In this document: one piece after another, positions 49,298 through 61,599 of the stretch
Layout of the letters: the number at the start of each line of letters is the position of its first letter
Position numbering within the stretch: position 1 is the stretch's first letter
Assembly: GCA_030248195.1 (NCBI GenBank)
Contig: JASAND010018315.1
Span: 1 to 64,000, forward strand
Length of the DNA stretch: 64,000 nt
Reading direction: 5' to 3'
Source of the DNA: Trissonchulus latispiculum
Taxonomy: Eukaryota; Nematoda; Enoplea; Enoplida; Ironidae
Program-made: the position numbers and the translations under genes
The notes under the pieces: model-generated
Told to the model about the DNA's origin: nothing
Seen by the model: only the letters and a program-made list of their open reading frames with translations
Databases searched by the model: none

Positions 49298-49506
49298 GTA
49301 ATATTTTAGACATATAACCTAGGTACCCTTGGCAATGTTTCGGGCAAGTTTCAGCCAAATTGGAGAAATTTTATTTTTTCGATTTTTCTTTTTCATCCCC
49401 CAAAACGGGCCGAAAAATCGAAAAAAATAAAATTTCTCCGATTTGGCTGAAACTTGCCCGAAACATTGCCAAGGATACCTAGGTTATATGTCTAAAATAT
49501 TGCGCC
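49298..49506. repeat. Near-perfect 209-bp palindrome
   Basis: The left arm (GCGTAATATTTTAGACATAT ... AAATTTTATTTTTTCG) returns as its reverse complement on the right (CGAAAAAAATAAAATTTC ... ATATGTCTAAAATATTGCGC). The arms are about 90 bp, with few mismatches, around a short CCCCCAAAACGGGCC spacer. Non-coding. Confidence 0.9.
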
Positions 49507-51218
49507 GATATCTTTTTTCATTGGTCGGCTATGGCGGGTCAAAGTTGCCATAATCGCTGTTTTGGCTCAAAAACGGCGATTTTTCGAACTTTGAACGGCC
49601 ATATCTCAAAAGTGGGTCTGGAATTTTGTTCATTTTTTGCATGGACGTTGGTAGCATATGGATAAATAATATTTATAAAAATTGTGTGGTACTAAGGCAT
49701 AATGAGGTCACTAGGTCAAAAAATGTGGAAATGCGCCTACTGAGCTTGGAGGCTTAAGCTAAGGTTCGACCGTCGCAAACTGCGGAACATGACCGCTAGA
49801 AAACTCAAACTGACAGAGATAGGTGCCCCATGTGTGGTGCCTGTATGGTTAAGATATGAACTGTCTGACTCTTCTCTATCGGCCTGAGCACAATTTTGAT
49901 TGGTGAAGTCCTACGGCGACGTCAGTGGTAGAGTCGAAAATCACGAATTTTGCTATAACTCGTTGAATATACGGAGTTGAGCTCTAATATTTGAAGGTTT
50001 TCCTTTTACGTCAGGTTGCTACAAGTCCTGAAAGTTTGAGCCAAATCGATTTTTGAAGGTTGTCCAAGTTATGGTTGACCCTACCAGAAATCGGCTCATA
50101 TATATATAAGCATTTTGGTTTCTATCAGTTCACCATAAATAGTCAAGCAAGACCTATTTCTGGTGGCTCAAAGATCTGGCGGCTGTCTGTGCAGTTTGAT
50201 GCACTCCTCCTGGAAGCATCAAGTCTGAGAACTTGTTGGGATAGAGAGGATTTTTGTTTATGAATCGAGAGAGGACAGTGACAGTTAGAAACTTAGAACC
50301 TTCAGTCGAAAAATTGTTTTTGTCCTGTCAGAATTTACCTGAATGCATTTGCTGAAAAGACCGCTTGGGTGTGGTCTGCGGAGTCTCAGTGCTAAGCTGA
50401 TCGTTAGTGCACTGTCGTGGTTATTTGTTCCTGTGCAAATACCTGTCCCTGTATTGCAGTTCCAGCTGTAGTGGCAGACAAGGACAGATAACTGAAGTGC
50501 CTAAGTGAAGTGTCGATTGTAAATATATATTTACATACTGAATATGTGTTCTTGTCTACCTCACAGCTACCATCGTCATCGCGTTTATCGACAATGTAAC
50601 TGTGCATGCATTATCGTGAAGTCTTGCACATTACATCTATATACAATAAGTCAATTAGGTATACCGTTGTGAAGTTTGACTCTATGAAACTTAGTAAAAT
50701 CCTGTTGCCTGACTTTTGACTACTAGGATAAGACTAGACTACAGGTGAATACCGGTGGTGTGTGATGTTGGAGAAACGGAGGATCCTGACCGACTAAGAA
50801 TCAATTTGGCGATTACAACGGTTTATTATAATTTCAGCAAAACTTGATGACAAGGTTAATACAAAACATTAACCTTAACCAAAAGTGTAAACTTTACCAA
50901 ATTACAAAACACAACCAAAGCCGACAGTCGCAGCAGCCGACAGAGCGACAAAGGAACTAACCAAAACCCAAAGGTGATCACCCCAAATTCGGACCTAACA
51001 GCAACTACCCAACCTTTCTTCATCAACCTACACCCACAACTGCCACAAAACTACCCAATATGGAGAATCACAACTATTAGCTAGCCAGACCTATGAATTT
51101 AGACAGAAGTGATGTAAAATCATTGAATGTTTGTCAAAATGTAATATTAATTCACTTAGGCTTAGCAACTCGAGTACAATTTATATCTTTCCTGTCGGTG
51201 CTAACTTCACACCGTCAA
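49507..51218. other. Gene-free stretch between the two minus-strand genes
   Basis: Mixed-composition sequence with short frames lacking domains (for example 50,404-50,607 minus). No RNA gene or clear repeat is seen. It could hide small 5' exons of LTA4H. Confidence 0.4.
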
Positions 51219-51592
51219 TTAAGTTTGCTTTTCTGTATAAGCTTGAAACAAAGTTTTCTGTGTAGTCAATAATTCGAACTGCTCGCTTTGCGATTTCTCT
51301 CTTCTCTTTCGATTCTGTAGTTGGCTGATGCATCTTTCACCCAGCAAAGCCAGAGTGGAAAAGAGTAATCCTATTATTCCTATCTCAAAGATAATCAATA
51401 TATCCTGTAGTCCATAGCTACTTTCTTGTACTGAAGATATGTCGATTGTAGATTTGCTACTGCTAAGCGGAACATTGGGCTGAGATATTCTTTTGTAGAG
51501 ATCCAGTGGGGAACCACCAGACACAGCCAGTTGAATTAGATTCTTTACGTAGGTAGGTAGATTTCTTTGATAGTAGTAATAATTTGCTCTAC
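51219..51592 (-). CDS. iGluR-like gene, last exon (end of S2 and final membrane helix)
   Basis: Acceptor CTATTTCCAG. Encodes NYYYYQRNLPTYVKNLIQLA then the M4-like helix and a basic cytoplasmic tail. Confidence 0.8.
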
Positions 51593-54478
51593 CTGGAAAT
51601 AGAAGGAATATATAAATAAAAAACGTTGATTTGCCAGTATTTATTAAGTATGATCTAGCTAAGTGGCATTGTCACTCAGGACTCAGATATACGTACATAA
51701 GTTAAGCACACGTTTACAACAGTGTTGATTTCACTATTACCTTTAGGTGTTTTATAGCCTTAAAAATTAATTTAATTTTAATTTATTTGGGCGTATATAA
51801 TAATAATTAATACCTGGTAGCAAATTAAAATCAAGTACACGAAATCCTGAACTTTTCTCCGTATATAGAAAGCTTCGACTTTTGTAATCTGCTGCAATAT
51901 AGCAAGCTTTGATTGGTTGATTCATGAGCAAATCGAGAACCATTTCCAGCTCGTTTTCTTCGTACGGTGGTTGTCGCACGTGGTCAAAGAGATCCTGTAT
52001 CAGAATATAACTGTTGTGAAGAGTTAATATTAGGAAGAGTACGACACCGTTACTCTTCCTTAGTGTAAATAACTGGTTTTCCTAACTGGTGCACATCCAA
52101 CTGGAGTGGGTCTTACGGATAACAAAAATTATATAAAAATTGTCGCTGAACTACAAAATTGAGCTAATTACAGTCGTTCAAAATTTAGCCATAAACAAAT
52201 TTTAAACAAATAGTTAACAGAGATTTAGATAGAGGTTGAGATTTAAACATTGATGTGTCGACTGTCGAGAACCTCGCATAACAAAGCTAAACGGTACCAC
52301 CCTTGAGATTTAGATATTAATGTGTCGAGCATTTCGCAAGCTTAGAAATCCGGCCGGGAAAATGGAAAACCCCTACAAAATGCAAACTTTACCTTTAAGC
52401 TTGCTGTACTTTCAAAGTCCAATAGGACTGCATGGAAACTTAAGAGCGTGCATTCTCCAGAGATAATTTTTTCCTTAATATGTTCAAAGCTTTCAGTATT
52501 GCTGATTGCACTCTTTTGCACTGTTAATGCAATCGCAATGGCATTGGCCTGAGTCGACACAACAATACTGATAACGAATAACGTCAGTAGCCACAAAAAC
52601 ATTCCCGAAGCCAATCGATTATGGTCTTTCCATCGGTTCAGTAAACATATCGTACGTATTCCGTAGTCACCGACTTCTGCGTTTCTTCGTCTAATTCGAA
52701 TCGTCATGATAATATCACAGATTTGGTCGAAGCCAAATCCTAGGATTAGATAGCCAAAAATGGTAACATAAATTTCCCAGTCCATGACCGTACTGAAAGG
52801 TTTCCGCTGATAAACGACATTTTCTGGTGAGCCGTAGGTGATAAATACGGGATATTCTATTATGACAGGCATGGTCATCTCTCCCTTTATTAGTGTTGGA
52901 TCGTATACATCTGTCAAACCTAGAAATACGATCGGGCCAGAGTTCATACTACGAAGAGTAAGACACTGAGCGCTTCCGTATTAAACGTATTAAGAAATTG
53001 CCCAAGAGGAAGTACACAAAAATTTACATATGGTTAAAAACTATTTCCCAACAACGTAGGGATGAGACCTGTGTAAGTTGTAGGATTTAATTTGTGGAAA
53101 ACGCCCATTGTCAATCAGTAAGAATACCACTTGAGGAGCCCCCTCCTTGAAATTTCCGTCTTAATGTTTCGAGCCTCGTGTAGGTTTAATACGCTTAAGG
53201 ATTTTGAGTTGAGAGAGATCCATACACCATTTTGAAGCTTGCGTAAATCCACCTCATTTTAAGAAACTACCAAAATATAGTACATTTTTGACATACCAGC
53301 TAAATACATTTTACATTTTTTACAGGACATTTTTTGGATTTAGCTCAATAGCTCCTAATGCTCGAGAAAATCAGCCTAATGTGCAGTGAGGCCACATTTC
53401 GCAACTCGCAACTGGCGATGTCATAGCTCAAGAATGTTAATCCGCAATATTGCGAATTTTCATCCTGCCAAATATCCCGCGAATCCATTGGATAGTTTTG
53501 AGAAATTGATGTTTAAACAAAATAATCGCAGTTTTGCCAAAATGGTTTTTCAGCCAAATCTCCAGCTTACCTAAAGCAACAAACTCCAGTCACTGACAGC
53601 GTATCGATTGCATATAAATAAACCAAAATTGTCCGTAACATTCAGAAAAAACTGATTTCTTCGGGAAATGGGAATTTTGGACCCCCAAAATCGTTCTTGG
53701 CTTTACTTATAACACTGACCCAACCACAAGAGACAGCTCAGAGGCTGTAAAAGCGATACTGTTTATTTTCGTGTCCTGTTTCCAGCTATAACAACCAATG
53801 TGGTGTATCGGCATTCTACTGCGAGAAAAATGGCAAAAACAAAAAATTTCTTTCCTTTTCACATCCGGGATTGGTCCCGGAATGTTACAAAGCACCAAAT
53901 TACCAAAATAATATATTTGGAAAGTTTCATCCACCTTCGTAGAGAATTTAAACTTTTAGGGTCAAAGCGGTCAAAGGGCAAGTTACACAAAGCGCTACCA
54001 ACCTTCATCTTAAGCATCTGACAATAATGCATGTAGGTAAAAGAAACAGGTCCTGAGCCTGACAATGTAATCACTTGCAGCTAAGCAGATAAAATTTTAA
54101 GAGTTCGCATGTGCAGTTGAGTCCGAGTTTACTTCAGTTGAGTTTCGTTGAAGAATGCATTTTTATAACCACTGAACTGATGACGTCTTACTATGGTTTC
54201 GTTAGTTTCTTACCTGTTATATCATAAAGTCCTTCAGCGAAGGCTTCGTAGCTGTGATTAAGATTGAGTAATGGCACTACTTTGATTTTGAATCCTAAGT
54301 TTGTCAGTAACCGGTAAATCAGCAAAAATTCCGTTCCAGGAAAACAGGATTCATTCTCTGGATAAGAAGTGAAGCACGACATTACATAAGGAACCATAAC
54401 ATAGGCACCTACTCTGAGTGTTACGTTATTTACGTTGGTCATTCCTTCGTCTAAACACTTACAAAAGTAGAACAACAT
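51219..54478 (-). CDS. Divergent ionotropic-glutamate-receptor-like channel gene (partial exon model)
   Basis: Minus-strand exons: 54,478-54,214 (ATG; ligand-binding S1 start, LRVGAYVMVPYV, GTEFLLIYRLL); 54,073-54,003; 52,948-52,393 (end of S1, membrane segment M1 around MDWEIYVTIFGYLILGFGF, then M3 around LWLLTLFVISIVVSTQANAI); 51,994-51,814 (S2); 51,592-51,219 (end of S2, last membrane segment DILIIFEIGIIGLLFSTLAL, stop). Donors and acceptors are canonical and phases agree except between 54,003 and 52,948, where a further exon (in phase 0, out phase 2) must be missing. The topology M1-pore loop-M3-S2-M4 is that of iGluR/IR channels. The usual SYTANLAAF of M3 is replaced by STQANAIAIAL, so gating or selectivity may differ, as in insect IRs and nematode homologues. 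The ligand is unknown. Confidence 0.8.
51814..51994 (-). CDS. iGluR-like gene, S2 exon
   Basis: Acceptor TCTGATACAG, donor GTATTA. Encodes DLFDHVRQPPYEENELEMVL ... FRVLDFNLLPG. 181 nt, in phase with both neighbours. Confidence 0.82.
52393..52948 (-). CDS. iGluR-like gene, membrane-core exon
   Basis: Acceptor CTCTTCGTAG, donor GTAAAG (52,392-52,387). Carries M1, a long cytoplasmic-like loop with RIRRRNAEVGD, and M3. Confidence 0.85.
54003..54073 (-). CDS. iGluR-like gene, small candidate exon
   Basis: 71 nt. Acceptor TAGCTGCAAG, donor GTTGGT. Encodes VITLSGSGPVSFTYMHYCQM. In phase with the first exon; the donor is weak. Confidence 0.5.
54214..54478 (-). CDS. iGluR-like gene, first recognised exon
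   Basis: Possible start ATG at 54,476-54,478; donor ACAG|GTAAGA. No signal peptide is obvious, so an upstream exon with one is possible. Encodes the start of the ligand-binding lobe. Confidence 0.7.
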
Positions 54479-56138
54479 TCCCTATGGCAGCGCTGATTAT
54501 ATACTTTCTGATTTAGTATAAGGCTGTCCTAATGTATCACAAGGAAGTTGCCAAATTGTACAAACTATTTGCTTATCGAAGGGAAGGCCACTACCTACAG
54601 CTACATATTAAGCCCAGTTTACTTGGGTCTACTGTGCCATCGGTTCTCCTCTAAGGTTTGCAAATCCTTGGCTGGAACAAAAAAGACCGTGCCCCAGACG
54701 GTTTTCCAGAACACTGGTCTTCGCCGAATGACGGGAGTATCGTTAAGCCATGTCGTGACTTTCAGAAAGGCATGTCGTCTTACCTCCATCAGACAAGCCT
54801 AGCTAAGTCGAGACGGATAAACAGTAGGACATTCTGTTTGGGTGGATTTCAGATTCCTCCTGAGCTTTTGAGAATGCCTAGCCGATCTAGGAAGGAATGG
54901 TGCTGCATAGCTCTGTAACTTTCATGGCGGAGAGGCTAACCTAGTCAAGTAATGTCTTACTAGTTTGACTGAGGCTGACTCTCAAAAACCATGGATCAGC
55001 CCTCTGAACCTGAACCAACTAAGCCCAATCCTCCTCGATTCAGTTACAAATGTCTTAGAAGATACTTTCAGTTCATTTGCTTATGGAACTGATAAGCCTA
55101 GCAAGTTGTCATGAAAGCGGGCTTTGCATTTATACAGTTCAAAGCATTTAAGCGTTTATATAAATAATTTTGATTTCATATATACGTTTCAACTAAAACT
55201 AAAAATTATGATTCGGCGAAGACCTCCAAGCCTCCAGGATTCCTAGAGAATTATGACAGCCTGAGCTAGGGTAGAGTTACATAGCCAAAGTTTAGGTACT
55301 TTTTGTGATTTGATATATATCAAAGCTTTGCTGCTAAAAGTGAAACGGCCTGAGTTGAGCGAAAAAATTATGCTAGTTCTGGGCAATTGTCGTTACATTC
55401 ATCCAAAGGGGCTCAAACTTTCATTATCAAATTAACTATTTAAAGCTTAGAAAGGGGACGTTGTGTGCCAGATTCCTTCTTTGTCACGCGACATTTTTCT
55501 TTAGTTCCCTTCTGAAGCACCAGAAAATTAACGAAATCAAGACTTAGAATTAGAAATTAGAATATCTTTTTGAATTAGTGAATGAACTTGCAATTGAAAC
55601 AATTGAAATTTTGTAGGTATGGATTAAGTCGAATGTTAGATGATTGACCTTTTCCTGCCACGCAGCAAGACAAACCCAACCATCTAGAAGAGATGAAACA
55701 ACGCCACGAATATCACATAGATGAAGACGCTACTTGATAGCTAGAATTTGCGCTTTAATTGAAATTTCAAGCGCTAGATTTGAAAATTTGCTTGAATCTT
55801 GGTTTAATTTTTTGTCTCATTTTGTTTGTTACTTGCTTGAACCTGTGCTCGCTCAGTTCAAATCGACAGTGAAGCAAAATAATAATTAATTGTGCAATGA
55901 TTAACTAAAATACCTAAAAAACTAATTATTTAATTATATATAACAGCTAAGTAGCCATTTACAAGCGACATGATAGTAGCACATAATTTACTGAACAGTA
56001 CGGATACCTATATAATTCCAAGGCCATTCAAAAACAGCAATAATTTGTGACTCTAGATTCATAAGTGCTTCTATTAATGAGTTCTTGAAGACTATAGTAA
56101 ACCATACTTTTGTCAAAACATTTCAATTAATTCATCTA
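54479..56138. other. Gene-free stretch
   Basis: AT-rich. Positions about 54,600-54,920 are more GC-balanced and might be a retroposon fragment; nothing diagnostic was found. Confidence 0.4.
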
Positions 56139-56377
56139 CTAGCCATGCGGCATATAACCGTGGGCTGGCCTCAGCAAATTCTCTGCAGCTAAATTTCGAC
56201 GGTAAATGGAGTAAGATAAGGGCGCCTCTCTTAATTCTTTGCGAAGAATTAGTTGATTCTCATTCAAATCTGATTTGGCAATTTCGCCTTCAGACGACAG
56301 AAATCCATAAGATAGCATCAGAACAGGATAGGCAACAATAACGGCCGCAGACGGTTCCATTAGATGACAGGCTAGTG
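56139..56377 (-). CDS. Candidate terminal exon of an unknown gene
   Basis: Acceptor TTAATTTTCAG directly upstream and a TAG stop at 56,139-56,141. The reading frame begins LACHLMEPSAAVIVAYPVLM, a possible membrane segment, followed by a polar C-terminal tail. Codon usage looks coding. I do not recognise the family and no partner exon is identified. Confidence 0.4.
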
Positions 56378-59300
56378 CTGAAAATTAAGGAAAAACATTA
56401 AAGTTAAGTTATGTATATTTATTGTTTAACAGTTATTTTAGATATTCAGTAGTTAAAATTATCTTAAATGTGAGCTTTCGGATTGTAGGATTTTGTATAG
56501 TACGACTCTTAACTGCTTAAGCTAGAAAAGGACTTTATAGCTGACAAACTGAACTGAACTGAACATGAAATTAATACCAAACGCGGATGCCTTGCAACAG
56601 TACAAGATCAGCTATTACTTTATGACTCTCTAGCATAACAGGATATTACATAAATTCTCTCCTAATGTAAGAAAATATTTATCTCGAAGTATACTTAGAG
56701 ACTGTCACTTAGGCTTGAAACTTAGCCTTGACACCTTCTAATCTCATCTTAGCAAAGAATGACGCTAAGATTGCCTTTTGTCAATGTGTGTGAGGATTGA
56801 GGTATTAACGTTGTGACGGCTTGAGTGATGTTATATTTTATTAGGTAAAAGATTCCCGTTTAAGGGATTATTTGACTGTTTGATGCCCTGTGGTCCACTC
56901 CTACTGTAGAATTTAATCACGGCATAAATTAATAAAAAGTACATTTTGCGTTTACATAAAAGGGTCCGTTTCTTTTATTTGTGGAGTCGAGGATCGATTT
57001 GTAGAGGATGAGTTTGGATTCTTGAAAAATGCATACAAGAGGAATTGTACAATTATACCAGCTGCAATATTGCTTTAATATGCACTTGTTATTTCTCATG
57101 ATGAAGCGTGTAGAACGTATACCTAGAAGTGTCTGGCAGCTGTCAGGTTCTGTTCTCAGCTGCAGGTGCATGCTCTGCACACAAACGGATGAACCCTCCC
57201 CCACCACAACACAAACACACCTACACAAGCGAGAGTTGTTGGCCGGTGTCAAACCGGCTGGTCGGCCCAGAGCGGAGCCAATACCCGGCCGGCCGGGCTT
57301 ATAAACCCGGCCGGAACCAGTTTGTTCCCCTTTCTCGTGTATTTTGCAGCGACAATACATGATGCGTGACAATAAGCGACCCCCCCCCCTTACCAATCAG
57401 TATACCAGTAGTACACGTTTCTTCTGCTCACTCGCCGTGTTTTTACGTGTTAAAAATCGAAAACACAACGACTCCGTCAGAACAACGTGTCTGTTTCGAG
57501 CATTAGCAGACAAGGATAGCGGGTTAATTTGTTCGAATTTTGATGGGGTCATTCGTTAGTGTGCAGAGTAATGCAACCGTATCTGCTGGTGCTGGCAGTC
57601 ATCTGTTATATCTTTCTTGATAACGCCTAGATAAAAACTATTTTAGGTTTAAAATTGATGACGAAAGCCAATAGGGAAATAAGGTTTTTCCAAACTTTGT
57701 CGTTTATAAAAATATTAACGAAACTAAGTTGCTGTACAATAGAAAAACGAATCAATTTCATCCATACAAAAAGCAACATCGGAGCTATAGCTGATCAAAC
57801 AGAGAGGAAAAATTCTAATGAGTCCCAGAAAAGTTGTCATCTTCTGCATAGTGATTAACAGTTCTGATTAAAATCTCAGGCAACAATTGTATCATTTCGG
57901 CATCTGATCAAACACATGGGAAACTGGAATAAACGGCAGTGTGAACTACAGTTTCAAGCTGTGCCGGATATTTCCAGAAAATATATTTTGTGGAACGAAT
58001 AAATAGGCACGTCCTTAAAATATCATTTCGTAGGAGAGAAGCTGCAAAACAAGCTCATTTTAGCCGTCGAAATTACAAATGGCGTTCCATCCTTTAGTTC
58101 TTCCTACATATTATTTTACGGGTAAGATATGCCTACGTTAATGGAAAACAAAAATCAGTTATAATGCAGAGGAGCGGACTTGAAACCTTTAGCTGACACC
58201 GACACCTACGTTAGAAGCTACCTTCTTCGTCAACACAAGATATAACTTAGTTTAGATTTATGGTGTCGTTGAAGTTGAACAAATTGAACAAAAGTTTAGC
58301 AAAAGTTAGTAAAGTTCCGAACATCCTGACTGTCTACAAATGTATCGTACCATAAAATATAATTACGTAAGCTACTCAAGCAGCGGCTGATCTAAATGTG
58401 AAAGTAATTTTTGTATGCCTAATTGGTTATGAACGGAACGGGACCAAAATAGTTCGGGTGCGTGGTACACCTGTTTGTAGATTGATTAAGCAATATTTAA
58501 GCGGCGAAGTGGTTCTCACCGTTCAACAGATATGTGCTTGTTGGCAGAGAGTGACAGTGATTAAAAGAGGGAGCTACCCCTCCAGCCTCCTGGAGAAAAT
58601 CAGGCAAATTCTTTGCTTAACCCACAATATGCAGAAGGATAAAACATACCATGATAGGAGTTAATTTCCTCGTTGGCATAATTTCAGGTGCCTGCGTTTG
58701 ATTTCAATTACCTGAATCTGCCCAAGTTTCTAAAACTTGTCCAGTTGAACTCAAATTTGATGTAGGTATTCTTCCATGCCCTTCCAAAACATCGTTAGTT
58801 ATCAATTCGCAAGGATTGATCAAGAAAAGTCGGCGTTGGATTGGACATCACAAATCTATTCCATTTCTCATTTGAGTTTTTATGAAAGCTGAGAGCAATC
58901 GTCCGTACAAAGTTAGTTTTTATATCAAAGTTAAGAAAGAGCTGAACCAAAAATAATCAAATTCCATGACCCAGAAACATTTGTGCTCAGCTTTACATCA
59001 AACTGACAGAAACATTTAGGTTTCTCTTAGCGTTAGCGAAAAAGAAATCGAAAAAGGTCAAATTTTCCAACACTGAAATTCTGTTTTACTGATTTGAATT
59101 AACTGTGGTCTAAAACACCCATACCAACTCTTGGCTCAATTTAAGTGTCTCCATTTTGAGCTAAGGGGTTAGTCGAGGCAACACCCAAGTTCAGTTTATT
59201 CCGAAAAACATTTAGAAATGCACTGCAGTTTGTTTAAACTAATGGTTATCTCACAGGGACAGGACGAATCCAACACTGAGCCATTTTCTGCATGCTTTGA

Positions 59301-60042
59301 CCCCATTGTGAGGGTTTCACTTTATTACTTATTACATATCAGCAAACGTGTAAATTGGCTCGATTTTATTAATCGACTGTAAAAATTAGTCATTAACAAT
59401 TGTTTTGTATTGTCATCATAGGTTAACGCGGGGGGGGGGGGTCTGGGGGGTCCAAATCCCCCCCAACCCGGACAGGGTACAAGCCCTTCCGCCGTCGAGG
59501 ACAAGGGGTAACGAAAAAATGGCCAAGGGGTAGGCGAAAATAGCCGGAAAAAATTAGTTTTTACACTAAAATTTCAAAAACTTTCCGGAATTAGCGGAAT
59601 TTTTTAGCAAACTTGTTTAATTTTTCGGGAAAATCGGGCAAAATTTTGAAATTTTTTCCAAAAATTGAAGATTTCTTGCAAATTTTGATAAGAAATTGCA
59701 AATTTTAATAAAATTAGCGTTAATTTTTCGAAAAATTTTACAAATTCAGTCTTGAGGTACAAGCCCCCCCTGAAAATTTTTGTTCAAGGTACAAGCCCCC
59801 TCAAAATTTTCTGGGGACAAGCCCCCCAGGACCCGACCCTATGTTAATGTATGATTGTCATGTACTAAACTGTACCTAATATATTAAACACTAACTCCTA
59901 ACATAACTTACTAACATCAATTACTATGCTAAACTACAAAATTAAACTACAAACTGCTGCAAAAGGGAAAAAACATGACATGCAGAAAGAACATGGAAAA
60001 AAAGAAGATGTAGGTTCATCATGACAGAAAAAGAAAATATTT
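56378..60042. other. Long gene-free stretch
   Basis: No supported gene. Positions 57,240-57,320 hold CCGGCCGG-rich palindromic sequence like that at 33-35 kb. Positions 59,430-59,840 hold a G/C-homopolymer repeat with CAAGGGGTA and ACAAGCCCCCC lines, an inverted relative of the 1-392 repeat. Confidence 0.45.
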
Positions 60043-60114
60043 CTCCGGAGCGGGGAATCGAACCCCGGTCTTCCGCGTGACAGGCGGAGATACTTACCAC
60101 TATACTACTCCGGA
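60043..60114 (-). tRNA. tRNA-Asp (GTC)
   Basis: On the minus strand a 72-nt cloverleaf: acceptor stem TCCGGAG/CTCCGGA plus discriminator G, D-arm TAGTATAGTGGTAAGTA (includes box A), anticodon loop CCTGTCACG with anticodon GTC, and T-arm GGTTCGATTCC (box B). No intron. It looks functional. Confidence 0.96.
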
Positions 60115-60639
60115 TATGTCAGGCTGACGCTAAGCTACTTATACATAGGTTCCAGTAAGTGCTTGTCCTTCAGCACTTGTTTGCTGTATGCGTGTGTCTA
60201 ACATTATTGTCTAACAACACACATGCGTACATGTATACTTTCATACATTGACACATTAGGAAACTTGTTTCATTCAGGTAGCTGTTAGAATAACTATCTG
60301 TTTTGTTGCAAAGACTCTAAGCGGGCCACGGTGCGCATATTAAGCAACTATAACGTTCATCCATCGAGCCTACAGCGTTGGACTGCACTTGGTTTCGGCT
60401 AGGTGCCTGTGCGTACTAACTCGATACCCGCTTTTTGTCGTCGATTCAGAAAATGTAGAGATAGCCCTGTTTTGTTTTAGTTCAGTGATGCTATTCTGCA
60501 TTTATTTAAATTTTTGCAGCCCAGACGGAATAGTGGCGGTTCGATTCCTACATGAACTATTGTTTCTTTCTGAAGTATTTTATTTTTTGAGGATTTTTTA
60601 CGCATTTTTGCTGTTCCGAACTGCGTAACCCATGCCCAG
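60115..60639. other. Gene-free flank of the tRNA gene
   Basis: Nothing supported beyond short frames without domains. Confidence 0.4.
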
Positions 60640-61000
60640 ATTCAGAATCTTCAAAACTTGACCGAACTAGCTAAAATTTGGTATATCCACGTTTTCGACC
60701 ACGCTGAGTTCAAATATAGCAAAAAATTTTTGATTCGGGAAATCTGATTTTTCAATTAATAAGGGGGATGAAAGAGAACTGAAAAAACTTTGTCTCCGAT
60801 GTAGCTGAAAAATTATTCTTAGGAGTGCAGAACACGAATCTGAAGTTCGTTTTCGTTTTTCAGCTTTTCGTTAGCTCAGTATGTTAACATAAGCTTCACC
60901 GAGCTGATGAAAAACTGAATCAAAAACGAATTTCAGTTTCGTGTTCTGCGGCCATGAAATATCTTTAATGCGATTTTTCAACAAAATCTGGGCAGGGGGT
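60640..61000. repeat. Diverged fold-back family A copy
   Basis: Contains ACCACGCTGAGTTCAAATAT, GAACACGAATCTGAAGT and TTTTCGTTAGCTCAGTAT, shared with 35,690-36,010 and 41,275-41,650. Non-coding. Confidence 0.6.
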
Positions 61001-61171
61001 TTCCTGGAATGATAAACTAATCCGGCCAAAATTTTCGACTTGATCAGTCCAGGGCTTTTTCGTCCCCTTCAGTATTTGATCCATTCCATGTCTCCACAAA
61101 ATTTAGATATCTGGAAGCCATAAATTCACTAATTTCACTAACTAATTAAATTTCACTAATTCACTACTTGC

Positions 61172-61294
61172 CTTCGTTTTTGGACAAAGAAGTCCTGCAT
61201 TCCAGAAAAAGTTCCTGGCAGAACCAAATTTAACCCTAGAGGTTGCATGAGCAGTGAACATGTCCGCTCGAAGTGCCACAGCCTGTCTTGTGTC
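61172..61294 (-). CDS. Candidate internal exon of an unknown gene (GC donor)
   Basis: 123 nt (41 codons, phase 0-0). Acceptor TTTCTTTGCAG, GC donor AAG|GCAAGT. Encodes TRQAVALRADMFTAHATSRV then GSARNFFWNAGLLCPKT. The use of a GC donor matches one LTA4H intron. The product is not recognised. Confidence 0.4.
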
Positions 61295-61299
61295 CTGCA

Positions 61300-61597
61300 A
61301 AGAAAAAGTGGCACCTAAACCTAAAAGTGCGCCACCGCTGTGGTAAAAACAATCAGCCACGATAACAGACACAAGAATGCAGTCTGCAACAGCTGCAGAA
61401 AAGGAGGCCATTTAGCAAGTGGTTGTCGTACGATTTATGGGAAATCTACGTCATTCACTAACCAAAGTAGTTTCCATTCTGCTAAAAAGCCATGGACTCC
61501 GCAACACAACAACTATCTACAAAATGATATAGAAAGTGACTCCGATAATGATAGCAATCGTAAAAAGAAAGTTATTGTCTGTGCTTGTACTTCATAA
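61300..61597 (+). pseudogene. Gag zinc-knuckle remnant of an LTR retrotransposon
   Basis: The sequence reads a broken first knuckle (HRCGKNN) and, after a frame break, an intact CCHC knuckle CNSCRKGGHLASGC, followed by a Ser/Asp/Asn-rich tail. This double-knuckle layout is typical of Gypsy-type gag. The open frame begins at GTG, not ATG. No protease or RT follows, so this is a fragment. Confidence 0.6.
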
Positions 61598-61599
61598 TT

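Noticed and set aside
54548..54918. Plus-strand ORFs near the receptor gene
   Set aside because: No recognisable domain, no splice or promoter support; probably repeat-derived or random.
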